A stretch of 64,000 nt of DNA from DAOUJI01 sp965224415. Lineage in GTDB: Bacteria; Chloroflexota; Dehalococcoidia; Lucifugimonadales; JAGWBF01. The stretch lies in NCBI GenBank assembly GCA_965224415.1, contig CBDCZB010000005.1, positions 186,001 to 250,000 of the forward strand, written 5' to 3'. Of the stretch, positions 42,286-51,434 are shown one piece after another. The translations under genes were made by a program, and so were the position numbers. Each line of letters starts with the position of its first letter. Within the stretch, counting starts at the first letter, position 1. Under the pieces are notes generated by a model. That model was given only the letters and a program-made list of their open reading frames with translations. It did no database searches and was not told where the DNA came from.

Positions 42286-42711
42286 TTAGGCGACAGGCAA
42301 ATGGCCAGGCAGGCTGATCAACTTGGCGTCTTGCAGCGTGTTCAGAAACTGGAATATGAAGTTGGTAAAGTATTCGCCCTCTCGGTCGAACTCCTCCCCG
42401 GTCTCATTGCTCCATTCGTGGCGGGACGGAATCTTGATTACACATCCGCCAGGCCCCGACCCATCCACTTCCACTACGCATATTGGCGCATCTATTAAGC
42501 GGTTTTCTTCACTGTCATAGGGCCTGACTAGGAATTTCCAATAAGGGGCTTGACCGGAGCCCATACTTGCCTTGGCAAAATCGATGATATACCTGTACTT
42601 TTCATAGGAATATGTGGGCACTTCCCTGTCTACGATTGTTAGTACTTCTTCTAGTTTTCCCACAACCTCCACCTCAATCCCCTCCTCTAGAAGGAATTGG
42701 CCAAAGGACAT
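42286..42711 (-). CDS. Hypothetical protein
   Basis: 141 aa from ATG 42711, which has GGGAGG 5 nt upstream; the frame runs back to 42801 without support. The start MSFGQFLLEEGIEVEVVGKL, a PYWKFLVRPYD stretch and VVEVDGSGPGGCVIKIPSRH give a mixed alpha-beta, cytoplasmic protein. The end FNTLQDAKLI-like is helical. I recognise no domain. It lies 105 nt upstream of carB on the same strand, so it may share a transcript. Confidence 0.55.
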   Translation of the reverse strand: MSFGQFLLEEGIEVEVVGKLEEVLTIVDREVPTYSYEKYRYIIDFAKASMGSGQAPYWKFLVRPYDSEENRLIDAPICVVEVDGSGPGGCVIKIPSRHEWSNETGEEFDREGEYFTNFIFQFLNTLQDAKLISLPGHLPVA

Positions 42712-42853
42712 TTTGACCTCCCGGCAAGTATAAGCTGAATCTTCCTCGACTCGAAAAACGGTCGAGAGTCTATTCTGGCGCCTGGAGGTTCCGGCATCCA
42801 AGAGAAGGAACGCTGTTGTTTAAGAAGTTTTGATTGACGGACTGGCGTACGTC

Positions 42854-44248
42854 CTACGGCCTTTCCCGCCATTCCTCGTCGGTGAGTCGGTCCAGCTCGT
42901 CTCCGTCATCTCGCCCCGCGCCAAGTTTGCGCATGACGTAACGGGCTCCCATAACGCCAGCCAGCCCGAGGACCAGCACTGCTATGATTATCGTGCTCAA
43001 GCCGCCCAGGTTGAAAGAAGCTCCCCGGTTAGGGTCCTCCTGCTCCTGGGGGGCCGCTGGACGGGCGCCGGTGTCGTCTGTGTCTTCTATGGAGGCCCCT
43101 GGGTCTGTGTTACCCTCCTCACGAAGCGACGGCTGAGGAGGCTTCGCCTCGTCAACATCGTCTATTGAAGGCTGGACCTGGATGGCGCCGAAGCTGGCTG
43201 CCCACTGTTTCTCCAGCCCGTCGACTCCAAACCCGTAGACCTCCCTCAAAGCTGGTTCTTCAGTCTTGTAACGGTTCAACCTATCCAGAAAGTCCCGGAA
43301 CCGTTCGTTGCCGTAGGTTTCCACCAGGAACCCTACCACGCTTTCGGACTTGCTATAGAAGTACCCGATGTCCGCTACGCGCCCAGGGAGGGTCCCCATG
43401 TGCCGCAGGGTGATGCGGAACGGGTCCGACTCCACCCGCCGGAAATTCTTGGAGCCCGGCTCCGTGTAGCTGGCGAACCCCTCGTTCAACCAGGCAGAAA
43501 TCCTGACTCCGGGTTGAGACACAGCCTGGTCCAGAAGAAGATGGGCCGTTTCGTGGACAAGCAGCCGCGGGTTCAGTCCCAAGCCTGTGAACACTCCCAT
43601 GCTGGGGAAGGCATACCCTCCGAAAACGCCGTCGCTGGTGGCCTGGCTCTGGAAGGGGAAAGCCCTGGCCGCCTCGGAGCGGGAGTTGTATATCACTCCT
43701 CTCATGGAACCGTCAGGCTCTATGCCTAACAGGTCGGAAACTTGCTTCAGCGCCTCCTCCACGTCGCCTGCCACCCGGTCCACCTGCGAACTTTTCAAGT
43801 CGTGCCAATATATCTCCAGCGGGCCCGCCATGCTGGTTTTCCAGTCGAAACCGGTGTCCAAGTAGACCACAGACTTCCTGTCGGTGACTGTCTCGTTTCC
43901 CTCAGAGTCTGTGATGGAGTAGTAGTACTCCAGTTCGACTCCGGGCGGCAGGTAGGCGGCGCCGTGGGTGTCCAGCGTGGTCTCGGCCACAACCCTGCCG
44001 GATGGGCCGACGTCCACGTAGGTGTAGCGCCAGTAGCCCGAGGGAGCGGCCCTATGATAGAGGCGGATTTCGGCAATGTCCGCCTCGGCCTCCACGTCCA
44101 GGCGCAACACGACTTGCGTGGGGAACCGGACCTCGAGTTCGTTGGAATGCACGTGGACGGTCTCACCCGCAGCCAACACGGGACCGGCCCACCCCAATAG
44201 AGCGAGGCAGGTCCCAAGGCCAACAAGCAGGCGTTTGACGGAGAGCAT
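42854..44248 (-). CDS. Peptidase MA-like (gluzincin) exported metalloprotease
   Basis: 464 aa. Signal peptide at residues 1-27 (ending PVLAAGE). A beta-rich N-terminal domain is followed by a zinc protease domain with HETAH at 232-236 and the third ligand in NEGFASYTE (256). A low-complexity linker (about 355-410) and one transmembrane helix (STIIIAVLVLGLAGVMGARY, near 420-440) come last, with a short cytoplasmic tail. It would be anchored with the protease outside the cell. It is probably a membrane-tethered peptidase; substrates are unknown. Confidence 0.78.
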   Translation of the reverse strand: MLSVKRLLVGLGTCLALLGWAGPVLAAGETVHVHSNELEVRFPTQVVLRLDVEAEADIAEIRLYHRAAPSGYWRYTYVDVGPSGRVVAETTLDTHGAAYLPPGVELEYYYSITDSEGNETVTDRKSVVYLDTGFDWKTSMAGPLEIYWHDLKSSQVDRVAGDVEEALKQVSDLLGIEPDGSMRGVIYNSRSEAARAFPFQSQATSDGVFGGYAFPSMGVFTGLGLNPRLLVHETAHLLLDQAVSQPGVRISAWLNEGFASYTEPGSKNFRRVESDPFRITLRHMGTLPGRVADIGYFYSKSESVVGFLVETYGNERFRDFLDRLNRYKTEEPALREVYGFGVDGLEKQWAASFGAIQVQPSIDDVDEAKPPQPSLREEGNTDPGASIEDTDDTGARPAAPQEQEDPNRGASFNLGGLSTIIIAVLVLGLAGVMGARYVMRKLGAGRDDGDELDRLTDEEWRERP

Positions 44249-44355
44249 TTCTACAATGATTATACCCCCAACAGGGAATGGTTGGATTGATTCTCCCTCT
44301 CCTGTGTTATCCTTGATGGTGCGCGGCCCGGCTTACGGGCGGAAGAAACTTAGCA

Positions 44356-44766
44356 TTGGGGGTTGCTTTGCTCCGGCTGGACAAGCGTTTCCAAGACGAG
44401 ATTATCCAACACGCTCTGGAGGACGACACCATCGAGTGCTGCGGCGTTCTTGCTGGCTCCGATGGACAGTTCGCCAAGCTTTTTCGCATGACCAACGTGG
44501 ACAACAGCGCCTATCGCTTCAGTTGGGACTCAAAAGAACTTATCAGCGTTTGGCGGGAGATGGAGTCCAACGACTGGGAGCACCGGGCCGTCTACCATTC
44601 CCACACCCATTCTGAAGCGTATCCCTCGGCAACAGACATCCGGCTGGCCGCGTGGCCCGAGGCCTACTACGTAATTGTGTCGCTAATGGACAAGGACAAC
44701 CCCCACCTGAGAGCGTTCCGAATCGTCGACGGCGAGGTGTCCGAAGAACCCTTAGAGGTCGTCTAG
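44356..44766 (+). CDS. JAMM/MPN-domain metallopeptidase
   Basis: 136 aa, TTG start at 44356 behind GGAAGAA. The JAMM motif is complete: E27 in TIECCGVLAG, then H81-S-H83-x7-S91-x2-D94 (HSHTHSEAYPSATD). Such short bacterial MPN+ proteins act as isopeptidase-type proteases, often with ubiquitin-like sulfur carriers (Mec+/CysO type), but no ThiS/MoaD-like gene is adjacent. It stands alone. Confidence 0.83.
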   Translation: MGVALLRLDKRFQDEIIQHALEDDTIECCGVLAGSDGQFAKLFRMTNVDNSAYRFSWDSKELISVWREMESNDWEHRAVYHSHTHSEAYPSATDIRLAAWPEAYYVIVSLMDKDNPHLRAFRIVDGEVSEEPLEVV

Positions 44767-44807
44767 CGGGACCCGGAGTTCCTGGGCAGGCAGCCGCCGT
44801 CTCTTTC

Positions 44808-45260
44808 TTACTCGGAGGTCTCCGACGAAGTTTCAAGCAGAGGCGCCACGAAAGGGTTCTGTATGGTCAGTCGTTCGATCTGTTGGCCATGCCGCAAGTC
44901 CTCTGTGTAAAGCCGGGTGCAGCCGGCTTCCAGAGCTGCGGCAACGATCAGGGAGTCGTAGAAGCTGAACCCGTATCGAACCTGCACGTGAAGACTGCTG
45001 TGGTAGAGCGAGGCGGTTGGGTTTATCCGCCACAGCGGGACCAGAACATCTTCCAGCAGCAGCCGGGCTCTCGCAGGCGTCGCTCCAAGTTTTCGGATCA
45101 ATATGTTCAGGGTTTCCTGGACGACCTGAAAGCTGATACATCCTGTATCGTTCTCCAAGCTGCGGCGTACGAGACACTCGGCCTGTTGGCGTTTGTGGAC
45201 GTCGGTTTCACCAAACATGTAGATGAATACGTTCGAGTCGATGAAGTCTTCACCGCTCAT
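44808..45260 (-). CDS. vapC: PIN-domain toxin (VapC family)
   Basis: 150 aa. Acidic PIN residues are seen in FIDSNVFIYMFG (Asp8), VVQETLNIL (Glu), GFSFYDSLIVAAALEAGC (Asp) and LYTEDLRHG (Glu-Asp), so it looks active. VapC toxins cut tRNA or rRNA. Its ATG overlaps the end of vapB by 11 nt. Unlike the other two toxin-antitoxin loci in the window, this one is unbroken. Confidence 0.82.
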   Translation of the reverse strand: MSGEDFIDSNVFIYMFGETDVHKRQQAECLVRRSLENDTGCISFQVVQETLNILIRKLGATPARARLLLEDVLVPLWRINPTASLYHSSLHVQVRYGFSFYDSLIVAAALEAGCTRLYTEDLRHGQQIERLTIQNPFVAPLLETSSETSE

Positions 45261-45474
45261 TCATCTCATCCCGAGTGAACTTGCGCCCGCCGGTGCGCAG
45301 CTCGCCTTGCAACTCCCGTATCACCTCCATAGCTCTTTCAGCCTGTCGTTCACGTCCAACGTAGTCCGCGAGCCAAAGACGAAATTTAGCGTTTAAGGTC
45401 GTTCGCTCGGCCACGGCTCGGCGCCGGGCCGCTTCTATCAAGTTCTCCTCGGCGCTGAGGGTTATATTTTTCAT
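45250..45474 (-). CDS. vapB: Antitoxin of the VapBC pair (ribbon-helix-helix)
   Basis: 74 aa. KNITLSAEENLIEAARRRAV is the RHH strand and first helix; ERTTLNAKFRLWLADYV is the second. The tail wraps the toxin in this family. It overlaps vapC, and an inverted repeat in front (45496-45530) is its likely operator. Confidence 0.8.
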   Translation of the reverse strand: MKNITLSAEENLIEAARRRAVAERTTLNAKFRLWLADYVGRERQAERAMEVIRELQGELRTGGRKFTRDEMNER

Positions 45475-45495
45475 TCCTTGGCTCCATTAGGGATG

Positions 45496-45530
45496 TAACA
45501 CGAATATATTGTACACTATTCTCGTGTAAT
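45496..45530. promoter_or_regulatory. Operator-like inverted repeat upstream of vapBC
   Basis: TAACACGAATA at the left and TATTCTCGTGTAA at the right form an imperfect palindrome around GTACAC, 22 nt upstream of the vapB ATG. RHH antitoxins bind such sites to repress their own operon. Confidence 0.5.
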
Positions 45531-45656
45531 TAAGAATCCATGCCGCACAGCGACTAGGATCGGCGGGCAGCTGGCCGTCTGCTGCCGACTTCGCGTTTGA
45601 TCAACCCATGCCAGTGCGGCAGCGAGGATTCAGCTATACCGTTCAACCGGCCGGAG

Positions 45657-46751
45657 CTAGACAGCCGCCGCCAGCGCGTCGCCCATTTCCGACGTGCCCA
45701 CCTGCCTGCCACCTCCGCCTGCACCGGCCACGTCGGGCGTCCGAAGCCCCGACGCAAGGACCTGCTCTACGGCCCGCTCCACCGCGGCCGCCTCTTCGGT
45801 AAGTCCCAGGGAGTAACGCATCATCATTGCCACACTCAAGACCGTGGCGATGGGGTTGGCCATGCCCTTTCCGGCGATGTCAGGAGCGGTGCCATGTATA
45901 GGCTCGTACATGCCCATGGTGCGGCTCCCCTCCACGGGAACACCGGCCAAGCTGGCAGAGGCGAGAAGGCCCATTGAGGCCACCAGCACAGCGGCTTCGT
46001 CGGTGAGTATGTCCCCGAAGGTGTTCTCGGTGACGATGACGTCAAATCTGGAGGGCCGCTGGATGAGCTGCATGGCGCAGGTGTCCACCAACACGTGCTC
46101 AAGCTCCACGTCAGGGTACTGCTCAGACATCTCTGTGGCCAGGCTCCTCCATAGCCGGGATGTTTCCAGCACGTTGGCCTTGTCCACCGACGCCAGCCTC
46201 TTGCTCCTACGCTGGGCCAGCTCGAACCCCACCCTCAATACGCGCTCGATTTCGGCCTGCGTGTAGCGCATGGTGTCAACAGCCGTCCAGCCCTTCCGGG
46301 TTTCACGGCGGCCTCTGGGGAGGCCGTAATAGACTCCGCCGGTGAGCTCTCGAATCAGGACAATGTCCACACCTTCCAGGACAGAGGGCTTCAACACACT
46401 GGAGTCCACCAGGTCCGGAAAGACCTTCACCGGGCGAATGTTGGCGAACACTCCCAGTCCTTTCCTGATGGCCAGCAGGCCATCCTCGGGCCTGACCGGG
46501 GCGGTCGGGTCGTCCCATTTGGGCCCTCCCACCGCTCCGAACAGCAGGGCGTCGGAACCCTGGACCATCTCGACGGTTTCGGGCTTGAGGGCCGTGCCGT
46601 GCTTGTCGATGGCAACCCCGCCCACGTCGTCGTAGGTGTATCGAAAGCTGTGACCAAACCTTTTGCCTACAGCGTCCAGCGTCTTGACTCCTTCGGCGAT
46701 GACCTCCGGGCCTATGCCGTCCCCAGGCAGGACGGCTATGTTGAACTCCAT
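45657..46751 (-). CDS. leuB: 3-isopropylmalate dehydrogenase
   Basis: 364 aa. LPGDGIGPEVIAEGVKTLDA at the start, RELTGGVYYGLPRGRRE, VDTCAMQLIQRPSRFDVIVT-like and the dinucleotide region EPIHGTAPDIAGKGMANPIA are diagnostic for the LeuB family. It does the third step of leucine synthesis. The other leu genes are not in the window. It lies 3 nt after the SulP gene, but the two functions are unrelated. Confidence 0.95.
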   Translation of the reverse strand: MEFNIAVLPGDGIGPEVIAEGVKTLDAVGKRFGHSFRYTYDDVGGVAIDKHGTALKPETVEMVQGSDALLFGAVGGPKWDDPTAPVRPEDGLLAIRKGLGVFANIRPVKVFPDLVDSSVLKPSVLEGVDIVLIRELTGGVYYGLPRGRRETRKGWTAVDTMRYTQAEIERVLRVGFELAQRRSKRLASVDKANVLETSRLWRSLATEMSEQYPDVELEHVLVDTCAMQLIQRPSRFDVIVTENTFGDILTDEAAVLVASMGLLASASLAGVPVEGSRTMGMYEPIHGTAPDIAGKGMANPIATVLSVAMMMRYSLGLTEEAAAVERAVEQVLASGLRTPDVAGAGGGGRQVGTSEMGDALAAAV

Positions 46752-46754
46752 ACC

Positions 46755-48434
46755 TTAATCCTCCGGTGAATTTTTGTCGTTGAGTATCTCCCTGGCAGTT
46801 TCCCTTGCTTCGTCTCGAGTTGTTACGATTCGTTCCTCAGGCACATTTTTCAAAGCGTCAAGGGCCTTAAGGGTAACGGCGGGCATGCCCCCGAGTCCCA
46901 TTACGATACACTCGGTGTCCTGGTCTTTGGCCGTGTCTATGAGCTGCTCCACCACCAGGGCCGCGCTGTCGTCCATATATACCGTGTCAGAGAAGTCGAG
47001 AATCACCACCTCGTGGTCCTGAATATCGGCTCCGATAGTGTTTATCAGCTTGTTGGACGAGGCGACCGTGAAGCTGCCTCTGAGAGCTACAAGGCCCACC
47101 CGTGCGGAGAAAGCGTCCATCTCCTCAGCATCTTCCTCGCTTCCTCCACCGCCAAGAAAACTCCGGTCCAGTAGAGGGATGGAGACTACGGCGTCCAGCT
47201 CCAGACGCTCGAACTGACGTGAGCTGGCCATGCCCGCCGCGATAAGACCGATAGCGACGGCGGTGACCAGGTCCAAGAACACCGTGAGCCCCAGGGTTAT
47301 AAGCATCACGAGTAGATGTTCCGGCTGGACTCGGTGGATGCGCATGATGAACCGCCAGTCGATGATGTCCCACCCGACTTTCATCAGGATGCCCGCAAGG
47401 ACCGCGTGAGGGATCGACTCTACATACTGACCAAGACCCAGCACCAGCGCCAGCAAGATTCCAGCCCGCACCACACCTGAAACCGGAGTCCGCCCACCGG
47501 CGCGTATGTTCACCACGGTACCCATTGTGGCCCCGGCGCCGGGCAGTCCCTGGATAAATCCCGTCAGCACGGTGCCGATTCCCTGGCCCACCAACTCCCG
47601 ATTCGCGTTGTGGCGAGTGCGGGTTATCGAATCGGCTATCAGTGACGTGAGCAGGCTGTCGATGGCGCCCAGGAGCGCTATGGTCACGGCAGGCTGCACG
47701 GCTCCCACCAACAAACTTCCCGACAGGTCCGGCATCTCGAACGTGGGCAGGCCCGTGGGCACGTCGCCAATGACAGGAACATCGGTCAGCCATAAGACGC
47801 CTATCAGCGTTCCCGCTACCAACGCCGCCAAGGCGGGAGGCAGATACTTCCTAAACTGACTCGGCCACGCCACGCCTACAATCAGGGTGACGGCGGCGAC
47901 TATCAATGCGCCGAAATTGACGTCGCCGAACACATCTGGCCATGCGCGGACCGCTGCCAAAGGCCCGCCAGTGGCGACGGGAAAGCCGAGGAACGGCAGA
48001 GTCTGTACCAGGATTATGATTATTCCGATGCCCGACATGAACCCGGATATCACCGAGTAGGGCGTGAAGGCCACGAAACGTCCGATTCTCATTGCGCCTA
48101 GCAGAATCTGGATTATTCCGGCCATAATTATTATGGTGAAGACCTTGGGCAAGTCTTCGGCCGGGTTGTCTACGTAACTGGTGACTATGACGGCCACTGC
48201 CACGGACATCGGGCCGGTGGGACCGGTGATCTGGGACCGGGTGCCTCCGAACACCGCTGCGAAGAAGCCTGCTGCGATGGCCCCGTACAAGCCGGCAAGC
48301 GGTCCCAGGCCCGAAGCCACGCCAAATCCCAGGGCCACCGGCAGCCCCACGACCGCAGCCGTGACCCCGCCAAAGAGGTCCCCTCGGAAGGCCGGGAGGT
48401 CGTACTTGAGTTTAGAAAGCATAGGAATATCCAC
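46755..48434 (-). CDS. SulP-family anion transporter with STAS domain
   Basis: 559 aa. The N-terminal part has about 12 hydrophobic helices with GGVTAAVVGLPVALGFGVAS and a TGPTGPMSVAVAVI stretch typical of SulP (sulfate permease/bicarbonate) carriers. A STAS domain covers about residues 445-545 (VVILDFSDTVYMDDSAALVV). Sulfate, bicarbonate or another anion is possible. The start may be MLSKLKYD (48422). A partial copy of its STAS domain lies just upstream at 48526-48840. Confidence 0.9.
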   Translation of the reverse strand: MDIPMLSKLKYDLPAFRGDLFGGVTAAVVGLPVALGFGVASGLGPLAGLYGAIAAGFFAAVFGGTRSQITGPTGPMSVAVAVIVTSYVDNPAEDLPKVFTIIIMAGIIQILLGAMRIGRFVAFTPYSVISGFMSGIGIIIILVQTLPFLGFPVATGGPLAAVRAWPDVFGDVNFGALIVAAVTLIVGVAWPSQFRKYLPPALAALVAGTLIGVLWLTDVPVIGDVPTGLPTFEMPDLSGSLLVGAVQPAVTIALLGAIDSLLTSLIADSITRTRHNANRELVGQGIGTVLTGFIQGLPGAGATMGTVVNIRAGGRTPVSGVVRAGILLALVLGLGQYVESIPHAVLAGILMKVGWDIIDWRFIMRIHRVQPEHLLVMLITLGLTVFLDLVTAVAIGLIAAGMASSRQFERLELDAVVSIPLLDRSFLGGGGSEEDAEEMDAFSARVGLVALRGSFTVASSNKLINTIGADIQDHEVVILDFSDTVYMDDSAALVVEQLIDTAKDQDTECIVMGLGGMPAVTLKALDALKNVPEERIVTTRDEARETAREILNDKNSPED

Positions 48435-48525
48435 TGGTGGGTGGATTATAGGGTTCCGATGACGCCTTGGACAACCGCACGGCCATTCCCCACGCTTCGG
48501 GGCCCAATGGCCGTAGTCCCCGGGA

Positions 48526-48840
48526 CTAAGGTGTCAGCGGTCTGGCCGCCGTTACTCTGGCTTCGTCCCAGGTCTCAACAACCTGGTCACCGGGAACACG
48601 CTTCAGAACGTCAAGAGCACGAAGGTTATGGGCCGGCATTCCCGAGAGACCCATCACTATGCAGTGGGTTTCCTGGCTTTCGGCTGTCTCAATGAGCTGT
48701 CCCACCACCAGGGCCGCGCTGTCGTCCACATAGACCGTGTCGGAGAAGTCGAGGATCACGACCTCGTGGTCACGGATGTCTCCGCCAATAGTGTCAATCA
48801 GCTTGCTGGGGGATGCGACGGTAAAGGAGGTGGTCACGGG
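48526..48840 (-). pseudogene. STAS-domain remnant of a second SulP gene
   Basis: The frame reads FTVASPSKLIDTIGGDIRDH, then VVILDFSDTVYVDDSAALVV and CIVMGLSGMPAHNLRALDVL, closely matching the C-terminal STAS domain of the intact SulP protein next to it (FTVASSNKLINTIGADIQDH). All the membrane part is missing, and the frame runs upstream into the tRNA-Pro gene without a proper start. It is a 5'-truncated duplicate, perhaps left by recombination between tandem SulP genes. Confidence 0.7.
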
Positions 48841-48860
48841 CTTTCCATGTTGCAGAAAAT

Positions 48861-48936
48861 TGGTCGGGGTGAGTGGATTCGAACCACCGGCCTCCACGTC
48901 CCGAACGTGGCGCGCTAGCCGCTGCGCTACACCCCG
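48861..48936 (-). tRNA. tRNA-Pro (anticodon CGG)
   Basis: The minus strand starts CGGGGTG (48936-48930) and ends CACCCCG-A-CCA (CCA encoded). The anticodon arm is CCACG-TTCGGGA-CGTGG, giving anticodon CGG for codon CCG. The T-arm has GGTTCGAATCC. All stems pair. Confidence 0.95.
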
Positions 48937-49073
48937 ACTATGCTTATTATACCCATGCTGCGGGGAGACTCAATAGGCGGCCTCGCCCAATGTGTCTATC
49001 AGACCTTGACTTAGCCGGACAGCAGGTTAAGCTAGACTCGGAAGACCAGCGTTTCGACACCTGAGCGGAGTCT

Positions 49074-49610
49074 ATGTTAAGCCCTGAACTGTCAGCCATG
49101 ATTGGCGTCTCCAGCCCTGACATTCAATGTTGGGGGACCGTTGACACGGACCTGCTGAGGCGTTTCAGCCAGGCCCTTATGGACCCGGACCCGAGATATT
49201 GGGATATGGAATTCGCTGAATCCACCTCTCAAAAAGGCCTTTCCACGCCGCCTCTCATGGTCAGTTGCCTGGAAGGGCACAGGCCTCCGGGAAATCGTGA
49301 CAACCTGGCCCAGGACGGTCTAGCCGCCAATTGCTCCAGCCCAGGTCCAACGCCGGTCTTTCAGGGTCTCCCTCCGCTGCCGACACTCCTCCGCAGGATC
49401 ACCCGCATCGGCATGGGGATAGAAGTGTTCAGCTATCCCTCAATAGGGAACCAGATTTTCGTGCGCCACAGTTACGCTTCCATAGCCAAGGGGACTGCCG
49501 GAACATCCGCCGAAGAAGCTCCAACCCTGCTGATTGCAGTCGAATCGGCTTATCGCAACCAGGATGACAGACTTCTATGCAAGATAACGACCCAACTGGT
49601 CCGACGCTAG
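49074..49610 (+). CDS. MaoC-like N-terminal dehydratase domain protein
   Basis: 178 aa. TVDTDLLRRFSQALMDPDPR and a YWDMEFAES stretch, then TPPLMVSCLEGHRPP, fit the FAS1-type dehydratase region (MaoC N-terminal-like hot-dog fold). The catalytic residues of the C-terminal family are not in this chain. It overlaps the next gene by 34 nt. The two probably make a heteromeric hot-dog hydratase acting on an acyl-CoA. Confidence 0.62.
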   Translation: MLSPELSAMIGVSSPDIQCWGTVDTDLLRRFSQALMDPDPRYWDMEFAESTSQKGLSTPPLMVSCLEGHRPPGNRDNLAQDGLAANCSSPGPTPVFQGLPPLPTLLRRITRIGMGIEVFSYPSIGNQIFVRHSYASIAKGTAGTSAEEAPTLLIAVESAYRNQDDRLLCKITTQLVRR

Positions 49611-50278
49611 GCGAGAGCCAAGTCACCGTTCCGGTCGCCTACAGTCTCGATGAGCTCGTGCAGCTCCCCGTGACCGTGTTGCCGGCCCTGGACGAAAGAC
49701 CGTCTGAGGAGTCACTGCGGGAAAAGCCCCAGGTCTACTTTGAAGACGTGAAAGTCGGCCAGGAGCTTCCCCGGTACATCCAACGCTTGACTCCAGCCCA
49801 ACTGGTGCGCTGGGCTTCCGTAATCGAAGACTGGGACTCCTCTTATTACGATCTGGACGCCGCAGTGAACCGCCACGGGCTGCCCGGAGTGGTGGTCCCC
49901 GACTCGTGGAAGGTCAACGCTATGTGCCGGTTGCTCAAGGACTGGGCGCTTCCCGGCGGATGGCCTTGGAAGCTGGACCTCCAGCACCGGGGACTCATCG
50001 CCCCCGGAGAAGTCATAGTGTTGTGGGGCAAAGTGACCCAAACGCGGCGCCTCGAAAACATGGGCCTGGTGATCATCGAGAGCGGCATCCTGGTCTACGG
50101 TGGAACCGAGACCATGCCCTCGACCGCATGTGTGGCCCTTCCATTGAGGTCAGGGCCGCCCCTCCCCTATCCCTTCATCCCCCCGGAAGTCCCTGACCAG
50201 GCGGAAGACACTCCGATGGAACCGGAAGATGACGGGAGAGTCCCTTCAGGTCTTCCGGAAGCAGAGGAAGAAACATGA
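49577..50278 (+). CDS. MaoC-family hot-dog hydratase subunit
   Basis: 233 aa. YFEDVKVGQELPRYIQRLTP is the MaoC entry. RWASVIEDWDSSYYDLDAAV matches the FAxxxGDxNPIHxD region but lacks the usual His, as seen in pair proteins. The tail after residue 190 is acidic and Pro-rich. It overlaps the upstream gene by 34 nt and the next gene by 4 nt (ATGA), so the three are coupled. The substrate is unknown. Confidence 0.65.
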   Translation: MQDNDPTGPTLGESQVTVPVAYSLDELVQLPVTVLPALDERPSEESLREKPQVYFEDVKVGQELPRYIQRLTPAQLVRWASVIEDWDSSYYDLDAAVNRHGLPGVVVPDSWKVNAMCRLLKDWALPGGWPWKLDLQHRGLIAPGEVIVLWGKVTQTRRLENMGLVIIESGILVYGGTETMPSTACVALPLRSGPPLPYPFIPPEVPDQAEDTPMEPEDDGRVPSGLPEAEEET

Positions 50279-50544
50279 CGCGGTATATGGCGATCCAAAG
50301 CGTCCCAGGCCTGACTGAACAGGAGTTTCGTCAGGTGTTTTCCACCCCCAGGGGATGGAAACCCGACGGAGGCGCCACCATTCTCAAGGTCTACTGTGAC
50401 CTGGACAGGGGAAAGGTGTTCACCGAGTGCGAGGCAGTCCAGCAGTCCCATTTCGAGGACTGGATGAAACAGGTCGGTTGGTCTTATGACGCAATATATA
50501 CGGTGGACCTAGTCCACCAAACGGGTTCCATTTGGAGGCTGTAG
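50275..50544 (+). CDS. Small alpha-beta protein, DUF3303/DUF4242-like
   Basis: 89 aa. TRYMAIQSVPGLTEQEFRQV, a GGATILKVYCDLDRGKVFTE stretch and AVQQSHFEDWMKQVGWSYD suggest a ferredoxin-like dimeric barrel of the DUF3303/DUF4242 type. The family is small and has no known reaction; relatives bind nickel or other metals. The gene is coupled to the MaoC pair by an ATGA overlap. Confidence 0.5.
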   Translation: MTRYMAIQSVPGLTEQEFRQVFSTPRGWKPDGGATILKVYCDLDRGKVFTECEAVQQSHFEDWMKQVGWSYDAIYTVDLVHQTGSIWRL

Positions 50545-50571
50545 GACATTCGTCCTTCTAGGAGTTTCACT

Positions 50572-51393
50572 TTGCCGGTAAAATTTCTGGCTCGTTCAAG
50601 CATAGGAGTAATCGAAATCTTCGGGATCATCGGTGGAGGTGCCAAAGTCCAGGCGCAAGCGCAGCTAATCGACCAAGTCCGGAGGGACCGGAACTTCAAG
50701 GCAGTGGTCGTGGACATCGACTCTCCCGGGGGGTCCGCCGCCGCGTCGGAAGTCCTATACCGTAGCCTGAGGCGCACCGCCCAGGACAAGCCTGTGGTGG
50801 CCTATGTCCGGGGCACCGGAGCGTCGGGAGCCTACTATCTGGCCAGCGCCGCCAACATCATCATGGCTCTGCCGTCGGCCTTGGTGGGCTCCATAGGAGT
50901 CATATACATGCGTCCAGTCATCCAGGACCTGCTGGAGAGGATGGGCGTGCGCGTCAACGTCTTCAGCGCCGGAAGGCTCAAAGGCATGACCGGGTTCTGG
51001 AGGTCTCCCACGTCGGAGGAGGAGTCCAAGTTTCAAGACCTCATATCCCAGGTCTACGACAACTTCGTGGAATCCGTGAGTGAGGGCCGCAAGATGCCCG
51101 CCGATCAGGTCAGGGAATTGGCCACCGGCGAGATATTCACCGCCAAGACAGCCCTGGAGAAGGGCCTCATAGACCGTCTGGGTGATTTCGACGACGCCCT
51201 GGAGGCTGCAGCGGAATTAGGCAAGACCAAACCGAGGCCCGTGTGGGTCCGCCCCAAGCGCGGCGTGATGGACAGGTTCGCCGGCCGGCTCGCAGGTCCC
51301 GCCGTCTCACTAGAACCGCTGACTGAGCTGGCCCAGCTTATGTCCGGCGGCGTCTACTACATAGCCCCCGGCTACGGCCCTGTGGAGGGTTGA
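50572..51393 (+). CDS. sppA: Signal peptide peptidase SppA-type serine protease
   Basis: 273 aa, TTG start at 50572. The S49 family core is VVVDIDSPGGSAAASEVLYR, the nucleophile Ser85 in GTGASGAYYLASAAN and the Lys137 in SAGRLKGMTGFW; this Ser-Lys dyad is complete. There is no obvious N-terminal membrane helix, so it may be a cytoplasmic short-form SppA. It removes remnant signal peptides. It follows the DUF3303-like gene by 27 nt. Confidence 0.88.
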   Translation: MPVKFLARSSIGVIEIFGIIGGGAKVQAQAQLIDQVRRDRNFKAVVVDIDSPGGSAAASEVLYRSLRRTAQDKPVVAYVRGTGASGAYYLASAANIIMALPSALVGSIGVIYMRPVIQDLLERMGVRVNVFSAGRLKGMTGFWRSPTSEEESKFQDLISQVYDNFVESVSEGRKMPADQVRELATGEIFTAKTALEKGLIDRLGDFDDALEAAAELGKTKPRPVWVRPKRGVMDRFAGRLAGPAVSLEPLTELAQLMSGGVYYIAPGYGPVEG

Positions 51394-51434
51394 TTGCCCA
51401 TATGAATTGAAGAGTTAGAGGGCTGGAGCTATTG

